64,000 nucleotides of DNA from Arthrobacter terrae. GTDB lineage: Bacteria > Actinomycetota > Actinomycetes > Actinomycetales > Micrococcaceae. The DNA is taken from positions 218,846 through 282,845 of the forward strand of contig NZ_JADNYM010000001.1 of the NCBI RefSeq assembly GCF_015708085.1. Reading direction: 5' to 3'. This document shows, one piece after another, positions 27,093 through 36,227 of this stretch (its first letter is position 1; the number at the start of each line of letters is the position of its first letter). The notes under the pieces were generated by a model. The model worked only from the letters and a program-made list of their open reading frames with translations. It was not told the DNA's origin and searched no databases. The translations under genes and the position numbers were made by a program.

Positions 27093-27554
27093 CAAAGCCG
27101 CCGGCCCGCTGCGCCGTTCATCGCGTTGCTCCCATCCGGGGCGATTTGTCGGCCCCATCCTGTCCTGCACCCGGGGTCCTGGAGCCAGAGGTGCCCGGCG
27201 CTGCGGAGGATTCGGCACCAGCGCACCTATCCCCTCGCGGTGGGGCACCTTCCGTCCGGCGGCGAAGGACTCCGCCTTCTCGGAGCGGCCGGCGACGTTG
27301 GTGGCGGATCCACGGACGTTTCGTCGTCGTCGTCCGCGATGATGCGGCCCTTGTCCACAGTGACGCCGCAGGTTTTCAGACCCTTCCCGCGCACTTCAAC
27401 CTCCGACCTGCCAAAGCCGAACGCAGTTTAACCGGTGCTGCTTCAGGAGCATTCGGCCGCACCCTGCAGCACCCTTGTCCCGCCCCGACCCGGCAACTAC
27501 ACTGATCACCACGAAGCGGGCGTCCGATGGAGTCAGTTACGGAAAGGCGCAGTC
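27093..27554. other. Intergenic, no gene seen
   Basis: About 460 bp with only low-quality frames. A long-range 8-bp inverted repeat GGTGCTGC/GCAGCACC (27434-27441 and 27466-27473) precedes the next gene by 80 bp and may be a leader structure. Confidence 0.4.
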
Positions 27555-28649
27555 ATGTCCTCGAAAACAACCCAACGTGTAGAACGTGTAGAACCTATGA
27601 AAGATGTAGCGGTTCCTGGTGTTAATTCGGAAACGGGCGAGAATGCGGTGCCGCTTACGGAGATAGGCATCGGCCAGCCGCTGAGTCTGAAGATCCGGAG
27701 CATCTTTCCGGGCAGTTCGAGATGGCACGAAAGGGAGCGGATCGGCGGGACGCTTGTCACCTCCGCGGTAAAGAACCCAATACTAAACGGGGCGGCCCCG
27801 ATGGCGCTCCACTACTACTTCAAGGACGCGTCTGCGGGCGAAGCGCTCATCCCTTCCCCGACAGGCGGAGGCTCCAGCGTGGTCTACTACTCACCCGGAA
27901 TGATCCACAGCTCTGTTGACGTCGAGGTCCGCATGGCGTTCGACCGGTTCGACCCCGCAAAGCTGCAAGTCTGGACAGACGCCGTCGGAAAAGCAGCCGA
28001 CCTGCCCATCTTTGCCGCCATCGGTGCCGGGGGCGCCGCAGGTATGGTGTACGCCGCCAGCAACGTTGTGAAGTTCGCGGTCAGGGCCTTCGATGGATGG
28101 TTCGACAATGAACGTGACTGGATTTCGACCTGGACGCTGCCGATTGATGAGGCGGGGCTAATTCCGGCCAAGGCGGCCTATGTGCTCTTCTACGGAGACC
28201 GGGAAGCCCAGACAGTACAGGGGCCGGGGGGTTCCATCTTCGCGAGTGAATTCGATTACCGGGGAGATCAGTTCATCGTAGATCAACACACCGGAACGCT
28301 GCGGTACAAGGCTGAACCAAAACGGCAGGTTCTCGAGGGAGACCCCTACATTCTCGCGATCGTGAACGGCGCCGAGCAGCCTGCGCTGAAGAAATGGGCG
28401 CCGTCGGCGGTCAGCACAATCCTTTACGAGCGCTTCTTCGGAATGGAAAGCGACGGCGGGGCCGGGGACCTCCTTGAGGTCGTCAAGGCCTTCAACGATA
28501 TGGCGATGGCCAAGCAGATCTCCGAACTGGACGCAGCGCTGAAAAAGCTTCCGGCAGCGGAGCGAAAGGACTCAGATCTGCAGAAGAAACGCAACGGGGC
28601 CCTAAAGAACATTCAAGACGATGAGATCGCCGGGATACTGAAGAAGTAA
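27555..28649 (+). CDS. Uncharacterised 364-residue protein
   Basis: I choose ATG 27555 because GGAAAGG lies seven bases upstream; the upstream extension of the frame looks non-coding. The family is unknown to me. The protein is acidic to neutral, mostly soluble, with one Gly/Ala-rich hydrophobic stretch (FAAIGAGGAAGMVYAASNVVKFA, about residues 155-177). It has a beta-rich middle and a Lys/Glu/Asp-rich helical C-terminus. A 9-bp tandem repeat (gtgtagaac twice) near 27579 encodes RVERVE. No neighbours share its strand as an operon. Codon use looks normal, so it is a real gene. Confidence 0.6.
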   Translation: MSSKTTQRVERVEPMKDVAVPGVNSETGENAVPLTEIGIGQPLSLKIRSIFPGSSRWHERERIGGTLVTSAVKNPILNGAAPMALHYYFKDASAGEALIPSPTGGGSSVVYYSPGMIHSSVDVEVRMAFDRFDPAKLQVWTDAVGKAADLPIFAAIGAGGAAGMVYAASNVVKFAVRAFDGWFDNERDWISTWTLPIDEAGLIPAKAAYVLFYGDREAQTVQGPGGSIFASEFDYRGDQFIVDQHTGTLRYKAEPKRQVLEGDPYILAIVNGAEQPALKKWAPSAVSTILYERFFGMESDGGAGDLLEVVKAFNDMAMAKQISELDAALKKLPAAERKDSDLQKKRNGALKNIQDDEIAGILKK

Positions 28650-29039
28650 GAACCGTTAGGCACGGAGTTTCAGCGCCGCTTCGCGGTCTTTCCGATATGT
28701 CCGCGGACCGCCAAGACGCAGGCGGGCCATCGGACCCAGTGGGCGCTGCCAACGCACCGGGACCCCGACAACTCTTCGACGTAGCGTCGCCGGACTTGGC
28801 AAAACCATGGCCGTCCTGGCCGCACTCGGAATTTCCCCGACAAGCATTGCCGCCCGGTCCCCAACACCACCCGAGCTCGCCGCCACGAACGTCCCCATCC
28901 GTGAACGCAGCCTCACCACAGCAGGAGCGGCGTAGAACCTGCCGGTGAGCAAACGAGACTGTATCCGGGCTGCATGCGACTTGGCTTATTCAACGGCCTA
29001 ACCGTTATCGCTTGCCTTGCCGAAGTCCGGGATGACCAG
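28650..29039. other. Intergenic, no supported gene
   Basis: Frames exist on both strands but are Arg/Pro-rich and lack starts or ribosome sites. One plus-strand frame ending at 28935 reads acceptably as protein but has no recognisable family. Treated as decayed sequence. Confidence 0.4.
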
Positions 29040-29266
29040 TGAGATGAGCCGCAGTCACCGCGTCGCGATGACTCGCTCCAACCGAAGTAGAGACATTCCT
29101 CCAGCAGGTACTGGAAGCTGATGACACGCCTTGCTGCTTTAGACCATGCAGACTTAATCCAGATCCCGGATGAACGAGCACGTTTCCGGCGGAGCCAGTC
29201 ACGGAGCTCTTCCCGGGTTTCGAGGGCGACCATCGGTACGGCGACGTGTATGGTTGCAGGCGCCAA
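29040..29266 (-). pseudogene. YdeI/OmpD-associated family protein, truncated
   Basis: About 70 residues match the start of the YdeI family: a REELRDWLRRKRA helix, a SSGIWIKSAWSK strand, then the key LLEECLYFGWSES block. Beyond SSRRG the frame loses all similarity and the remaining two thirds of the domain cannot be found. Intact members are about 190 residues and are linked to bacteriocin protection. This is a remnant. Confidence 0.65.
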
Positions 29267-29381
29267 TTCCTGGTCCGAGGAATCCTTGTATGGAGCGGCC
29301 TGCTCCTCCTGTCACCAACCCCAAACATGGGCGCTATCAGCGGACCTTCGAGCGGTGCTGCCACCTGAAAGTCGATTTTGA

Positions 29382-29750
29382 TCAGCTGGGACCAAGTCGT
29401 CCGCCGGACTCAGTCAGGATGATCGCTTGCCGTATGAGGTCCCGCAAACCGTCCGGCACCGCTTGTTCTCGAAAGATCTGCAGTCTGCGCATGCTGCTTC
29501 GCCCTTCGGAGCCCAGCAGCCCAGCCGGATCGGGCAGTTCCGCGCCCTGGTAGAAGAAGACGTTGATCCAGTCGCGGGCAGCATAAATTTTTACAATCGC
29601 GTGGCCGTGCAGGCTGAAGTATGGGTGGCCCCACTTGATGAATTCGTCCAGCGCACCGAATCCGCGGATCATAACAATGACGGCTTCGGCGGTTTCGCGA
29701 GGCCACGGCCCAGGCAGGTTGTCGAGGTAGACGACGACCTCGGACTTCAT
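29382..29750 (-). CDS. DUF1801 domain protein
   Basis: I start at ATG 29750, giving 122 residues; the longer frame to 29837 adds an unlikely N-terminus. The YdhG/DUF1801 pattern is present: ETAEAVIVMIRGFGALDEFIKWGHPYFSL, then aromatic IYAARDWINVFFYQGAEL, then EGRSSMRRLQIF. The family is cytosolic and of unknown activity, with an iron chaperone role proposed for a Bacillus relative. The gene lies between the YdeI remnant and the VOC gene on the same strand. Confidence 0.78.
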   Translation of the reverse strand: MKSEVVVYLDNLPGPWPRETAEAVIVMIRGFGALDEFIKWGHPYFSLHGHAIVKIYAARDWINVFFYQGAELPDPAGLLGSEGRSSMRRLQIFREQAVPDGLRDLIRQAIILTESGGRLGPS

Positions 29751-29884
29751 GAGTCGGAGGTCACACAGATGCACGCCGCCCGCTTTGAAAGCAACGGCTG
29801 CAGCACGTGCTCCAGACGGGACAGGAACGTCATGCACTCATCATACGGAGCCTCGAGCTGGTTCAGTAGCAGTTCCCGGCGGTT

Positions 29885-30241
29885 TCACGGGTCAACGTGC
29901 TGGGCGATGTTGAGCACCGTTCCGTCAGGGGCGCGGACGAAGAACCGGCGGATGCCCCAAGGCTCTGTGGTCAGCGGGTGAACGATCTCGTAGCCCCGTT
30001 CGCGGGCCAGCGCATAAGCATCGTCGACGTCGTCCACTTTGACTGTGAGCACCGCGTTTTCGGAGGCCGTGGCGTCCTGCGACACGAGCTGGATATGCTC
30101 CCCTGAAACGGGTACGACGAAGCGGGTGACCCAGTTCAGGCCCATGTCCTGGGCATCAAGCCCAAGATAGCCCTCATAGAAAGCCTTCGCTTCTTCGATG
30201 TCGGGTACCGCGAGGTCGATCGTCACCCGGATGACGCGCAT
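29885..30241 (-). CDS. VOC-family (glyoxalase-fold) protein
   Basis: The start at ATG 30241 is fixed by a GGAGAAGG ribosome site; the longer frame to 30541 is spurious. The 118-residue protein has two beta-alpha-beta-beta-beta units (VTIDLAVPDIEEAKAFYEGYLGL, then VDDVDDAYALARERGYEIVHPLTTEPWGIRRFFVRAPDGTVLNIAQH). The family binds a divalent metal and includes lyases, dioxygenases and drug-binding resistance proteins. The WGIRRFFVRAPDG ending is the most common bacterial subgroup. The specific role is unknown. Confidence 0.85.
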   Translation of the reverse strand: MRVIRVTIDLAVPDIEEAKAFYEGYLGLDAQDMGLNWVTRFVVPVSGEHIQLVSQDATASENAVLTVKVDDVDDAYALARERGYEIVHPLTTEPWGIRRFFVRAPDGTVLNIAQHVDP

Positions 30242-30349
30242 GTCCTTCTCCAGTCGTCGGCGTGCTCCTTCCAGCGTGCCACCAGGCTCCGGTATGTGTC
30301 CACCGAGGAGAGAACCGAGCGCCAGTCGTGCCCGAGGTGATGCGGTCGA

Positions 30350-30895
30350 TTGCGGGATATCATCGAGGCTGTGCTGCTCGACGACGAATTTTCGACCATA
30401 TTGATCCCCGTCTCTGACCAGACTCTGGAGCAGCTTGTCGTTGCAGCAACGACTGATGCCACCGCGGACGAGGTCACGCCGCCGCTTACCCCTGGCGGTG
30501 AGTGGACTTCGGAAAGAATCGAATGGCTCCGCCACTACCACCGCTCTAACAGTGCCGGGCCTAACGGGGCTACCGGCGAATCGACGTGGGCTGTTGTTGC
30601 ATCAGGCGTCGTGTGTGGTTCCGCACGGCTGAAAGCAAATGATGAAAAAGGAGTTTTTGAGACCGGTATTTGGCTAACGCAAACCGCACGGGGACGCGGC
30701 GTCGCGCGGGCTGCCATGGCCGGCATCATCGAAAAAGCTGCCGAACGCGGTGCCCGTGAAGTGATTGCTGATACGGCCGCTGGAAACCTCGCGGCACAGC
30801 GGTTACTGGACCATTTGGGATTCCAACTTAGCCCGAGCACCGAAACCGGCCGCGTTGAAGCCAAGCTCGAGCTGACCTCCCCAACAATTGTCTGA
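30350..30895 (+). CDS. GNAT N-acetyltransferase
   Basis: A 181-residue acetyltransferase from a probable TTG start. The central ETGIWLTQTARGRGVARAAMAGIIEKAAERGAREV block contains the R/Q-x-x-G-x-G/A loop for acetyl-CoA. The AAGNLAAQRLLDHLGFQL block follows. The N-terminal 30 residues may not be translated, since the start is poorly defined. The gene is divergent from the VOC gene, with which it may share a promoter region. The substrate is unknown. Confidence 0.8.
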   Translation: MRDIIEAVLLDDEFSTILIPVSDQTLEQLVVAATTDATADEVTPPLTPGGEWTSERIEWLRHYHRSNSAGPNGATGESTWAVVASGVVCGSARLKANDEKGVFETGIWLTQTARGRGVARAAMAGIIEKAAERGAREVIADTAAGNLAAQRLLDHLGFQLSPSTETGRVEAKLELTSPTIV

Positions 30896-31001
30896 GCCCG
30901 CGTGCAGTCACTTTTCCTCTGTGGAATGTCATCGCTGCGGCAATTTCGAATCCCGGGCTTTATCCAAGGCATGTCCCCCGGGCCCGCTGCTGGTTTCGGT
31001 T

Positions 31002-31826
31002 TTATTTGCGGGTGGCCACCCAGATGCTCCTGGTGGTGCGGGGTTCCAGCGCCATGTCGTCCAAGAGCTGCTCAATCAGGTCTGCGACGGCGGCACGGTC
31101 GTCCCCGGTCAATGCTTCCAGATGGCAGAAACGAGCGAACCACTGCTGCGCGTACTCACGTGCCGCCGGGGTAACGGATGCGGTTGTCGTCACCTCGGAC
31201 TGGGTGACAGCAAACCCTGCGGTTTCAAGGACCGAGGTCCAATTCGGGTGATGGTTCCAGCCTTCAGCTGCGGCAGCGGCGTGGCAACGTTGCTCCAGTA
31301 GTGCGCCTTTAGTATCGCTGAGGAACCGGGGTAGAGCGGCAAGCTCGACGACGGCGAGGACCCCACCAGCTGCCAGCGTCCGGTGGATCCCCGACAGAAG
31401 GCGGGCGGGGTCGGCGACGTGGTGTAACGAGGACGACGCCCATACCAGGTCGACCAAATTCCCGGGCGTCGGATCCGCCGCGCTCAAGGAGCCGACTAGC
31501 GCTGGGAAGCCCTCGTCAAGGTCGGCCTCGACCACGGCGAAGCCCTGCTCGCGCAGCAGCTCGAGCATTTGCGGGTCGTTATCCACGCACGTAACCGCGG
31601 CGTCCGGGTAACGCCCGCGCAGAAGCCGACTACCCGCGCCGGTGCCGGCGCCGAGGTCAACTACGCCGCGCGCAGCTCTCACCCCGGTCCTGTCCAGGAC
31701 AGCTGCAAGATTGGCGCTGAACACCTCGGCGTCCAGATCAAGGACGCGGTGCTGGTCATAATTGTCAGATCGCGCATGTGACCGGTGGGACTGGTGGCTG
31801 TCGTCTCGATTCTGCTGGTACTCCAC
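31002..31826 (-). CDS. Class I SAM-dependent methyltransferase
   Basis: A 274-residue enzyme starting at GTG 31826 with ribosome site GAAAGG. The SAM-binding motif VVDLGAGTGAGSRLL lies near residue 55, motif II (TCVDNDPQML) follows, and LVWASSSLHHVADPARLL is the post-II block. The C-terminal half is helical and variable, as expected for substrate choice. The His/Ser/Asp-rich first 20 residues are unusual and may be disordered. The methyl acceptor is unknown. Confidence 0.87.
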   Translation of the reverse strand: MEYQQNRDDSHQSHRSHARSDNYDQHRVLDLDAEVFSANLAAVLDRTGVRAARGVVDLGAGTGAGSRLLRGRYPDAAVTCVDNDPQMLELLREQGFAVVEADLDEGFPALVGSLSAADPTPGNLVDLVWASSSLHHVADPARLLSGIHRTLAAGGVLAVVELAALPRFLSDTKGALLEQRCHAAAAAEGWNHHPNWTSVLETAGFAVTQSEVTTTASVTPAAREYAQQWFARFCHLEALTGDDRAAVADLIEQLLDDMALEPRTTRSIWVATRK

Positions 31827-31831
31827 ACTCG

Positions 31832-32116
31832 TTACCTTTCTGCTGTGGCCACAAGGGGCACAGCGCTGTTTTGCTGCTCGAAATCAAAGCTCCGGCGCCA
31901 GTAACCCAACGGGCTCTTAGAAGTGACTGCTTCCGAGGCGGCTGAAAAAGGTCTGAAAAGCCCTTGAACGGTCCATCGGGCTTCTTCTTCGATAAGATCG
32001 GCGTCGATCCTTGCCCCGGCCAGGACACCGGGGGACTCCAATAGCGTGGATCGCGCCTCCTTCCGCGTTGTATCGGGCCAGTACCCCAATTCGTTGCCCG
32101 CGAATTTCCCAGCCAT
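31832..32116 (-). CDS. Hypothetical small protein, uncertain
   Basis: A 94-codon frame from ATG 32116 that ends six bases before the methyltransferase start, as in an operon. The sequence is protein-like (IDADLIEEEARWTVQGLF) but has no ribosome site and no family I know. It may be a remnant. Confidence 0.3.
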   Translation of the reverse strand: MAGKFAGNELGYWPDTTRKEARSTLLESPGVLAGARIDADLIEEEARWTVQGLFRPFSAASEAVTSKSPLGYWRRSFDFEQQNSAVPLVATAER

Positions 32117-32253
32117 GACGATAAGGGCAGTGCACAACACCCTCTCCTCATTGCTCCGTACCCGAAAGGGGAACGGCTGTGCGGTCAGGCCGGCCGCTGC
32201 TACCTCTTCGAACTCGGGCTCGCCTCGTTACAAGGGTTTGTTGCACGCAAGCG

Positions 32254-32673
32254 CTAACTACCTTCGCTGGCGCACAGCCCTTGCGGGCTGCTCTCCAGCT
32301 TAGCCCCGGCCCAGTCCTCGCCGGGTGGAGCAGAGGCTCGCCTGCGGACGACGAGGATGGCCGCGAGTCGGTTGATTCCGAATGACAGCAGGATCAGCCC
32401 TGTGGCGTCTGCCAGATTGGCGCCGAGAGCACCCGCCAACGCGAAATCTGCGATGCGGATGACGATGAAGAGGCCCCACAGGAAAATGCCTGTTCCGGTG
32501 AGCCGATACTGGAGTTGGCCGCCAGCGCTGCGGAAGTTAGTGGCGTAGCCCATGGCCGTACCGGTGAAGGCAACAAGGCCAAGTTCAGCTACGACCAGCC
32601 AATCCGCCGTACGCCAGCTAATGCCTCCCGACAGCTCGAAGAGCAAGTAGACGATTCCGGCCGCGATAATCAA
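32254..32673 (-). CDS. Small integral membrane protein (CcdC/DUF1453-like)
   Basis: A 139-residue protein from TTG 32673 with four hydrophobic segments (about 1-14, 25-42, 60-78 and 84-108) and a short cytosolic tail. The order GTAMGYATNFR, then QYRLTGTGIFLWGLFIVIRI resembles the DUF1453/CcdC-like group. The first segment is short, so the true N-terminus may be missing. It is divergent from the MarR gene with about 100 bp between and could be its target. The family call is tentative. Confidence 0.6.
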   Translation of the reverse strand: MIIAAGIVYLLFELSGGISWRTADWLVVAELGLVAFTGTAMGYATNFRSAGGQLQYRLTGTGIFLWGLFIVIRIADFALAGALGANLADATGLILLSFGINRLAAILVVRRRASAPPGEDWAGAKLESSPQGLCASEGS

Positions 32674-32773
32674 CGTCGTCTACTGCTTGATTGATGTCGG
32701 CCCAGTTCCAGCTCAATGGATCCTCTACCTCATCACTTGTGATGTGCTTGGAATTTATCACTAGTGCTTCAGT

Positions 32774-33211
32774 ATGGGTATGAACGCAGCAGAACTTCAC
32801 CGCCTCGCACGCCATGTCCGCACGATCGCGCTGCGTGCGACAGAAAACACCGGACCAGACCGCGTCAACGCCGGTGAATTGTCAGTACTCGAGGACGTCG
32901 CCCGAAATCCTGGTGCGACGGTTTCCGGGATTACGCGCCGTACCGGTCTCGCCCGGAGCCTGGTATCCCGCATCAGCCGCGCCATGGCAGACGCTGGAGC
33001 CATCAGCATCACTGCGGACGCTTCTGATCGCCGGAAAGTACGTGTTGATCTCACTCCACGCACCCGAGCAATGATTCTTGATCGTGCCAACAAACCGATT
33101 CTGAAGGCAATCGCCGCCAGCACACCCAAGCTCTCCCCCGATCACCAACTCGCCCTCGAACGTCACCTCAGCGAGGCAGAAAGGTTGCTCCGGCTCGGCG
33201 CTGAATCCTAG
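32774..33211 (+). CDS. MarR-family transcriptional regulator
   Basis: A 145-residue winged-helix protein. It has the helical N-terminus, the recognition region (ATVSGITRRTGLARSLVSRISRAM) and the wing with ISITADASDRRKVRVDLTPRTR, the Asp-Arg-Arg typical of MarR. It is likely a dimeric repressor of the divergent membrane-protein gene. ATGs at 32774 and 32780 are equally possible starts. After its stop, the 10-mer aatcctaggg occurs twice (near 33206 and 33225). Confidence 0.82.
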   Translation: MGMNAAELHRLARHVRTIALRATENTGPDRVNAGELSVLEDVARNPGATVSGITRRTGLARSLVSRISRAMADAGAISITADASDRRKVRVDLTPRTRAMILDRANKPILKAIAASTPKLSPDHQLALERHLSEAERLLRLGAES

Positions 33212-33449
33212 GGCGTCTCATAATCCTAGGGATACGAAACCGGCAGGCTACGCGGCACTCCCCCGGATCAGGATCGAAGTCGGCGGCAAAATCTGGAGAA
33301 CCGCATGCAGGACGGCTGAGCTTTTATACCCTGCATGTGATGGGTGACGTTTTTATCCAAGACGCCGCTGTGGCGCGGTTGCTGGATTGGTCGTTGAGCC
33401 GCCACAACGGCGGGAAGTCCCCCGGCGGGGTGTTTCAAATTCGGAGGTC

Positions 33450-33913
33450 ATGATGTCGCGTGAATTGGTCTGGACCGGTTTCATGTCCCTTGATGGCGTG
33501 GTGGATTCGCCGGGCGGCGGAGCTACGAAGCGTTCGCCCCATTTTGGCCCGCGTCTGAAGATCACGCAGCGTACAAGGACCTGCCGAAGTATGTGGTGTC
33601 CACCACGCTGCGCCAGGATTCCCTCGTCAATGGCTGGGGCACCCTGACGATCCTGCGCTCTGTCGACGATGTCGCCGCCCTCAAGGAGACGGACGGGGGC
33701 GCCATCTTCATTCACGGCAGCGCGGAGCTGGCCCGGAGCTTGTCTGACGCCGGACTCATCGACCGGTACAACGTGCTCGTCTTTCCCGTGCTGCTCGGCG
33801 CTGGCAAGAACGTGTTCAGCCGTGCCGACAGGGAGCAGCAGAAGTTAGTGTTGCGTGACTCCGCCGCATACTCGAATGGCGTTGTGAAGGTGGTATACGA
33901 AGTCGCTCAATGA
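33450..33913 (+). pseudogene. RibD/dihydrofolate-reductase family protein with internal deletion
   Basis: The N-terminus (SRELVWTGFMSLDGVVDSPGG, with GGAGG ribosome site) is joined abruptly to a downstream part in another frame. That part begins YEAFAPFWPASEDHAAYKDLPKYVVS and runs through GSAELARSLSDAGLIDRYNVLVFPVLLGAGK to the stop. About 35-45 residues and the frame are lost at about 33520. Intact members are about 190-residue NADPH reductases of unknown substrate. The end of the protein is perfectly conserved, so the lesion is probably recent. Confidence 0.8.
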
Positions 33914-33998
33914 TGCCCGCGTGCCAGGCGGTGATACGTAGTAACCGTGGACGAAGAAAACGTCGCCCAAGGTTTCACCCGATCGCAGGGACTGTTGG

Positions 33999-34868
33999 TC
34001 ACGACTCACCATCGAGAATCTCCCGCAACCTGCGCGCAAATGCTGCGGGCTGACCAGGATATCCGGCGTCTTCCGCAGCGAAGCCCCCGTGGTGGCTCGG
34101 AAACACCAAAGCTTCCTGCCCGAGCAACTCCGCCATGGCCACAGCGGTCCGTCCTGTGAATAACCCTTCCGACTCTTCTCCGACACCGATGCGGATGCGG
34201 GTCGCCGAGTCTGTCAGCGCACCGCGGTCAATTCGATAGTCCGTGACTGCGCGCGAGCGTTGCGAAAGAAGTGGATCGTCACGCGCTCCGTCATCATCGG
34301 AAGACATCCCAAACATGGCCGGATCGGGCGCGGTCCTGGCGAAGTACTCGTCCGTGTACTCTCCCCGCCATGACGTCATCGCGATGAACGCTGCCATGCC
34401 GGCACCAAATCCGCGCGAGTTATAGGCCTCACGAACCGCAGCGAGGGCACGCTCTGCCGCTACCCAGTCAGGCAAGACGCTAGGCAACGGCGGCTCATGG
34501 GCAACAAGTGTCACCACATCATCCGGATAAGCGGCAACCAGCGCGAACGCGGTCACGGCGCCGCCGCTGCTGGCGAACAAGTCCACCGGTCCCTCACCCA
34601 GCGCTGTGATCACCGCGTGAACATCCTCCGCCTGAATGACGGGCGCGTTGATCACACCGCCGTCCTTGCGAACACTTCGCCCAAGCCCACGCGGATCGTA
34701 GGTAACCACGACGCGCTCAGGAAAATACGAGGCCAACGCCCGAAAGCCACTTGCGTCCATGGGCTGGCCAATCATGACAAGCGGCGGTCGGCCATCCGCG
34801 CCAGGACGGCCACCCACAACGTCATAGACAATCTCTGCCGCACCTGTATCGACGGTGTAAGTATTCAT
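33999..34868 (-). CDS. Alpha/beta hydrolase
   Basis: A 289-residue hydrolase. The first strand region is LVMIGQPMDASGFRAL, which replaces the usual HG oxyanion motif by GQP. The nucleophile elbow is ASSGGA with S101, DPRGLGRS precedes it, and the catalytic His sits in FPSHHGGFA. The GQPMDASGF pattern defines a frequent actinobacterial subgroup of unknown substrate. It is on its own, 380 bp from the response-regulator remnant. Confidence 0.83.
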   Translation of the reverse strand: MNTYTVDTGAAEIVYDVVGGRPGADGRPPLVMIGQPMDASGFRALASYFPERVVVTYDPRGLGRSVRKDGGVINAPVIQAEDVHAVITALGEGPVDLFASSGGAVTAFALVAAYPDDVVTLVAHEPPLPSVLPDWVAAERALAAVREAYNSRGFGAGMAAFIAMTSWRGEYTDEYFARTAPDPAMFGMSSDDDGARDDPLLSQRSRAVTDYRIDRGALTDSATRIRIGVGEESEGLFTGRTAVAMAELLGQEALVFPSHHGGFAAEDAGYPGQPAAFARRLREILDGES

Positions 34869-35250
34869 GACTGGCTCGCCTCCGGCCGGTATCAGTTGTT
34901 GCTCTCACTGAAACTTACTGCGTCATGGATAAACGATCCACCAACCACCACACACACGCGCCGGTAGGTGGCAGCGTCACAGCGGAAGAAGGAAGCGCGC
35001 CCGAATGAGCACCAGGCCGAGCGAGCGCCATCACTCGCCGTGCACCATCCCTTGCAGATCCTGCCCTAGAGCCGTCACCAATCCCCGAATCATCAGCGCT
35101 GGCATACTCACGGTCAGTCACAGGGGCCGCCATCGGGTTGTGCCGCAATTTTTGCGGCAGTGTTCTTCACACTCGTTCGATGACGCCACGCACCCGTCAA
35201 TACGGGACCGGGGTAGTTCGCTAGAGCGGCTCGGCGCTCAAGCGCGCTCC
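34869..35250. other. Intergenic with one hairpin
   Basis: No credible gene. The hairpin TGCCGCAA/TTGCGGCA (35141-35159, three-base loop) lies about 90 bp past the stop of the response-regulator remnant and could be its terminator. Confidence 0.45.
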
Positions 35251-35778
35251 CTACCCCCAGGGGTGCACCGGTGCGGCTTCTCCACCGGTCATACCGGCCA
35301 GCATGGTGCGGTTCCGCGCTCCGGTCTTGCGTAGGATCGAGCCGACGTGTTTCTCGATGGTCTTCACGGAGATGCCGAGCTCGCGGGCAATCTGCTTGTC
35401 CGCCATGCCGCGGATCACCATGTCGTGGACTTCCTCTTCACGGGCAGTGAAGGCATTTGCCCCTGACTCGGACTCCGTGGACGAGGAGCCTATCAGGTGA
35501 TCGAAGATGTCACCTTCCACGAGCGCCTGTCCCTGCCCGGCAGCGACGAGGACGCGGGCAATCGTATCTCCGCTCGCCCGCCGGTTGATGAAGCCGCGCA
35601 CACCGGCCTGGCGCGCTGAGCGCACCTGCTCCACGGTGGGATTGTCCGTCAGCACCACGATTGCTACACCGTGGTCCCGCTCGCGGATCCGTGCCAGTAC
35701 GCCGGAAGTGTTCTGGTGAACCATATCCAGGTCCACCAGGAGAACGTCCGGACGCAGCAGCTCGAACGCACACAGACA
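35251..35778 (-). pseudogene. NarL/FixJ-type response regulator, N-terminally truncated
   Basis: The frame begins inside a receiver domain at FELLRPDVLLVDLDM, which includes the probable phospho-acceptor aspartate. It continues through a linker to a complete LuxR-type HTH (FTAREEEVHDMVIRGMADKQIARELGISVKTIEKHVGSILRK). The first 45 or so residues with the acidic pair are absent, and a stop codon sits directly upstream. No histidine kinase is adjacent. It is either a relic or, starting at GTG 35736, a short HTH protein without phosphorylation control. Confidence 0.7.
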
Positions 35779-36001
35779 TCAGCCAACGGGGCACAGCCCA
35801 ACCTGTACACCCGGTACCCGGGTGCGACGCCAGCACGCGCTGGCCGGCACCTGAATGCCAAAGATCGTGCGCCCAGTTGACCGACGGTAGCCTGTGCGCT
35901 TGTTTCCTCCGGGGAGAGGCCACCGGGGCGTTTCCACTTTCCGCCTGCTCAGCCTAAGGTCGAATTGATAATTCCAATGGCGGGCTGCGCTCCACGTAGG
36001 C

Positions 36002-36112
36002 CGCACAGGACGCCGGGATGCACTGACACATCGAAAGGACCATGGGATGATCCGGATGCCGACCGCCTCCCCCACCACTACCGGTCTCAGCCGTAGCTGT
36101 CCGCACTGTTGG
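36002..36112 (+). repeat. Copy 1 of a dispersed ~110-bp repeat
   Basis: This segment matches 62761-62871 at about 90% over the first 80 bases. It includes a common ribosome site (GAAAGGACC) and start encoding MIRMPTASP, after which both copies drift. It looks like the 5' leader and signal-peptide start of a secreted-protein gene, degenerate in both places. Confidence 0.75.
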
Positions 36113-36227
36113 TGCTTCCGGCGAGAACCGTCGTCGTGCCCGCTGCGTCGATCACAGCAGCCGCCGCGGTGATCGCACAGGTCCTCACTCAGTCACCGGC
36201 CAACCTTGGACGAGTGGGGGCGGAAAA

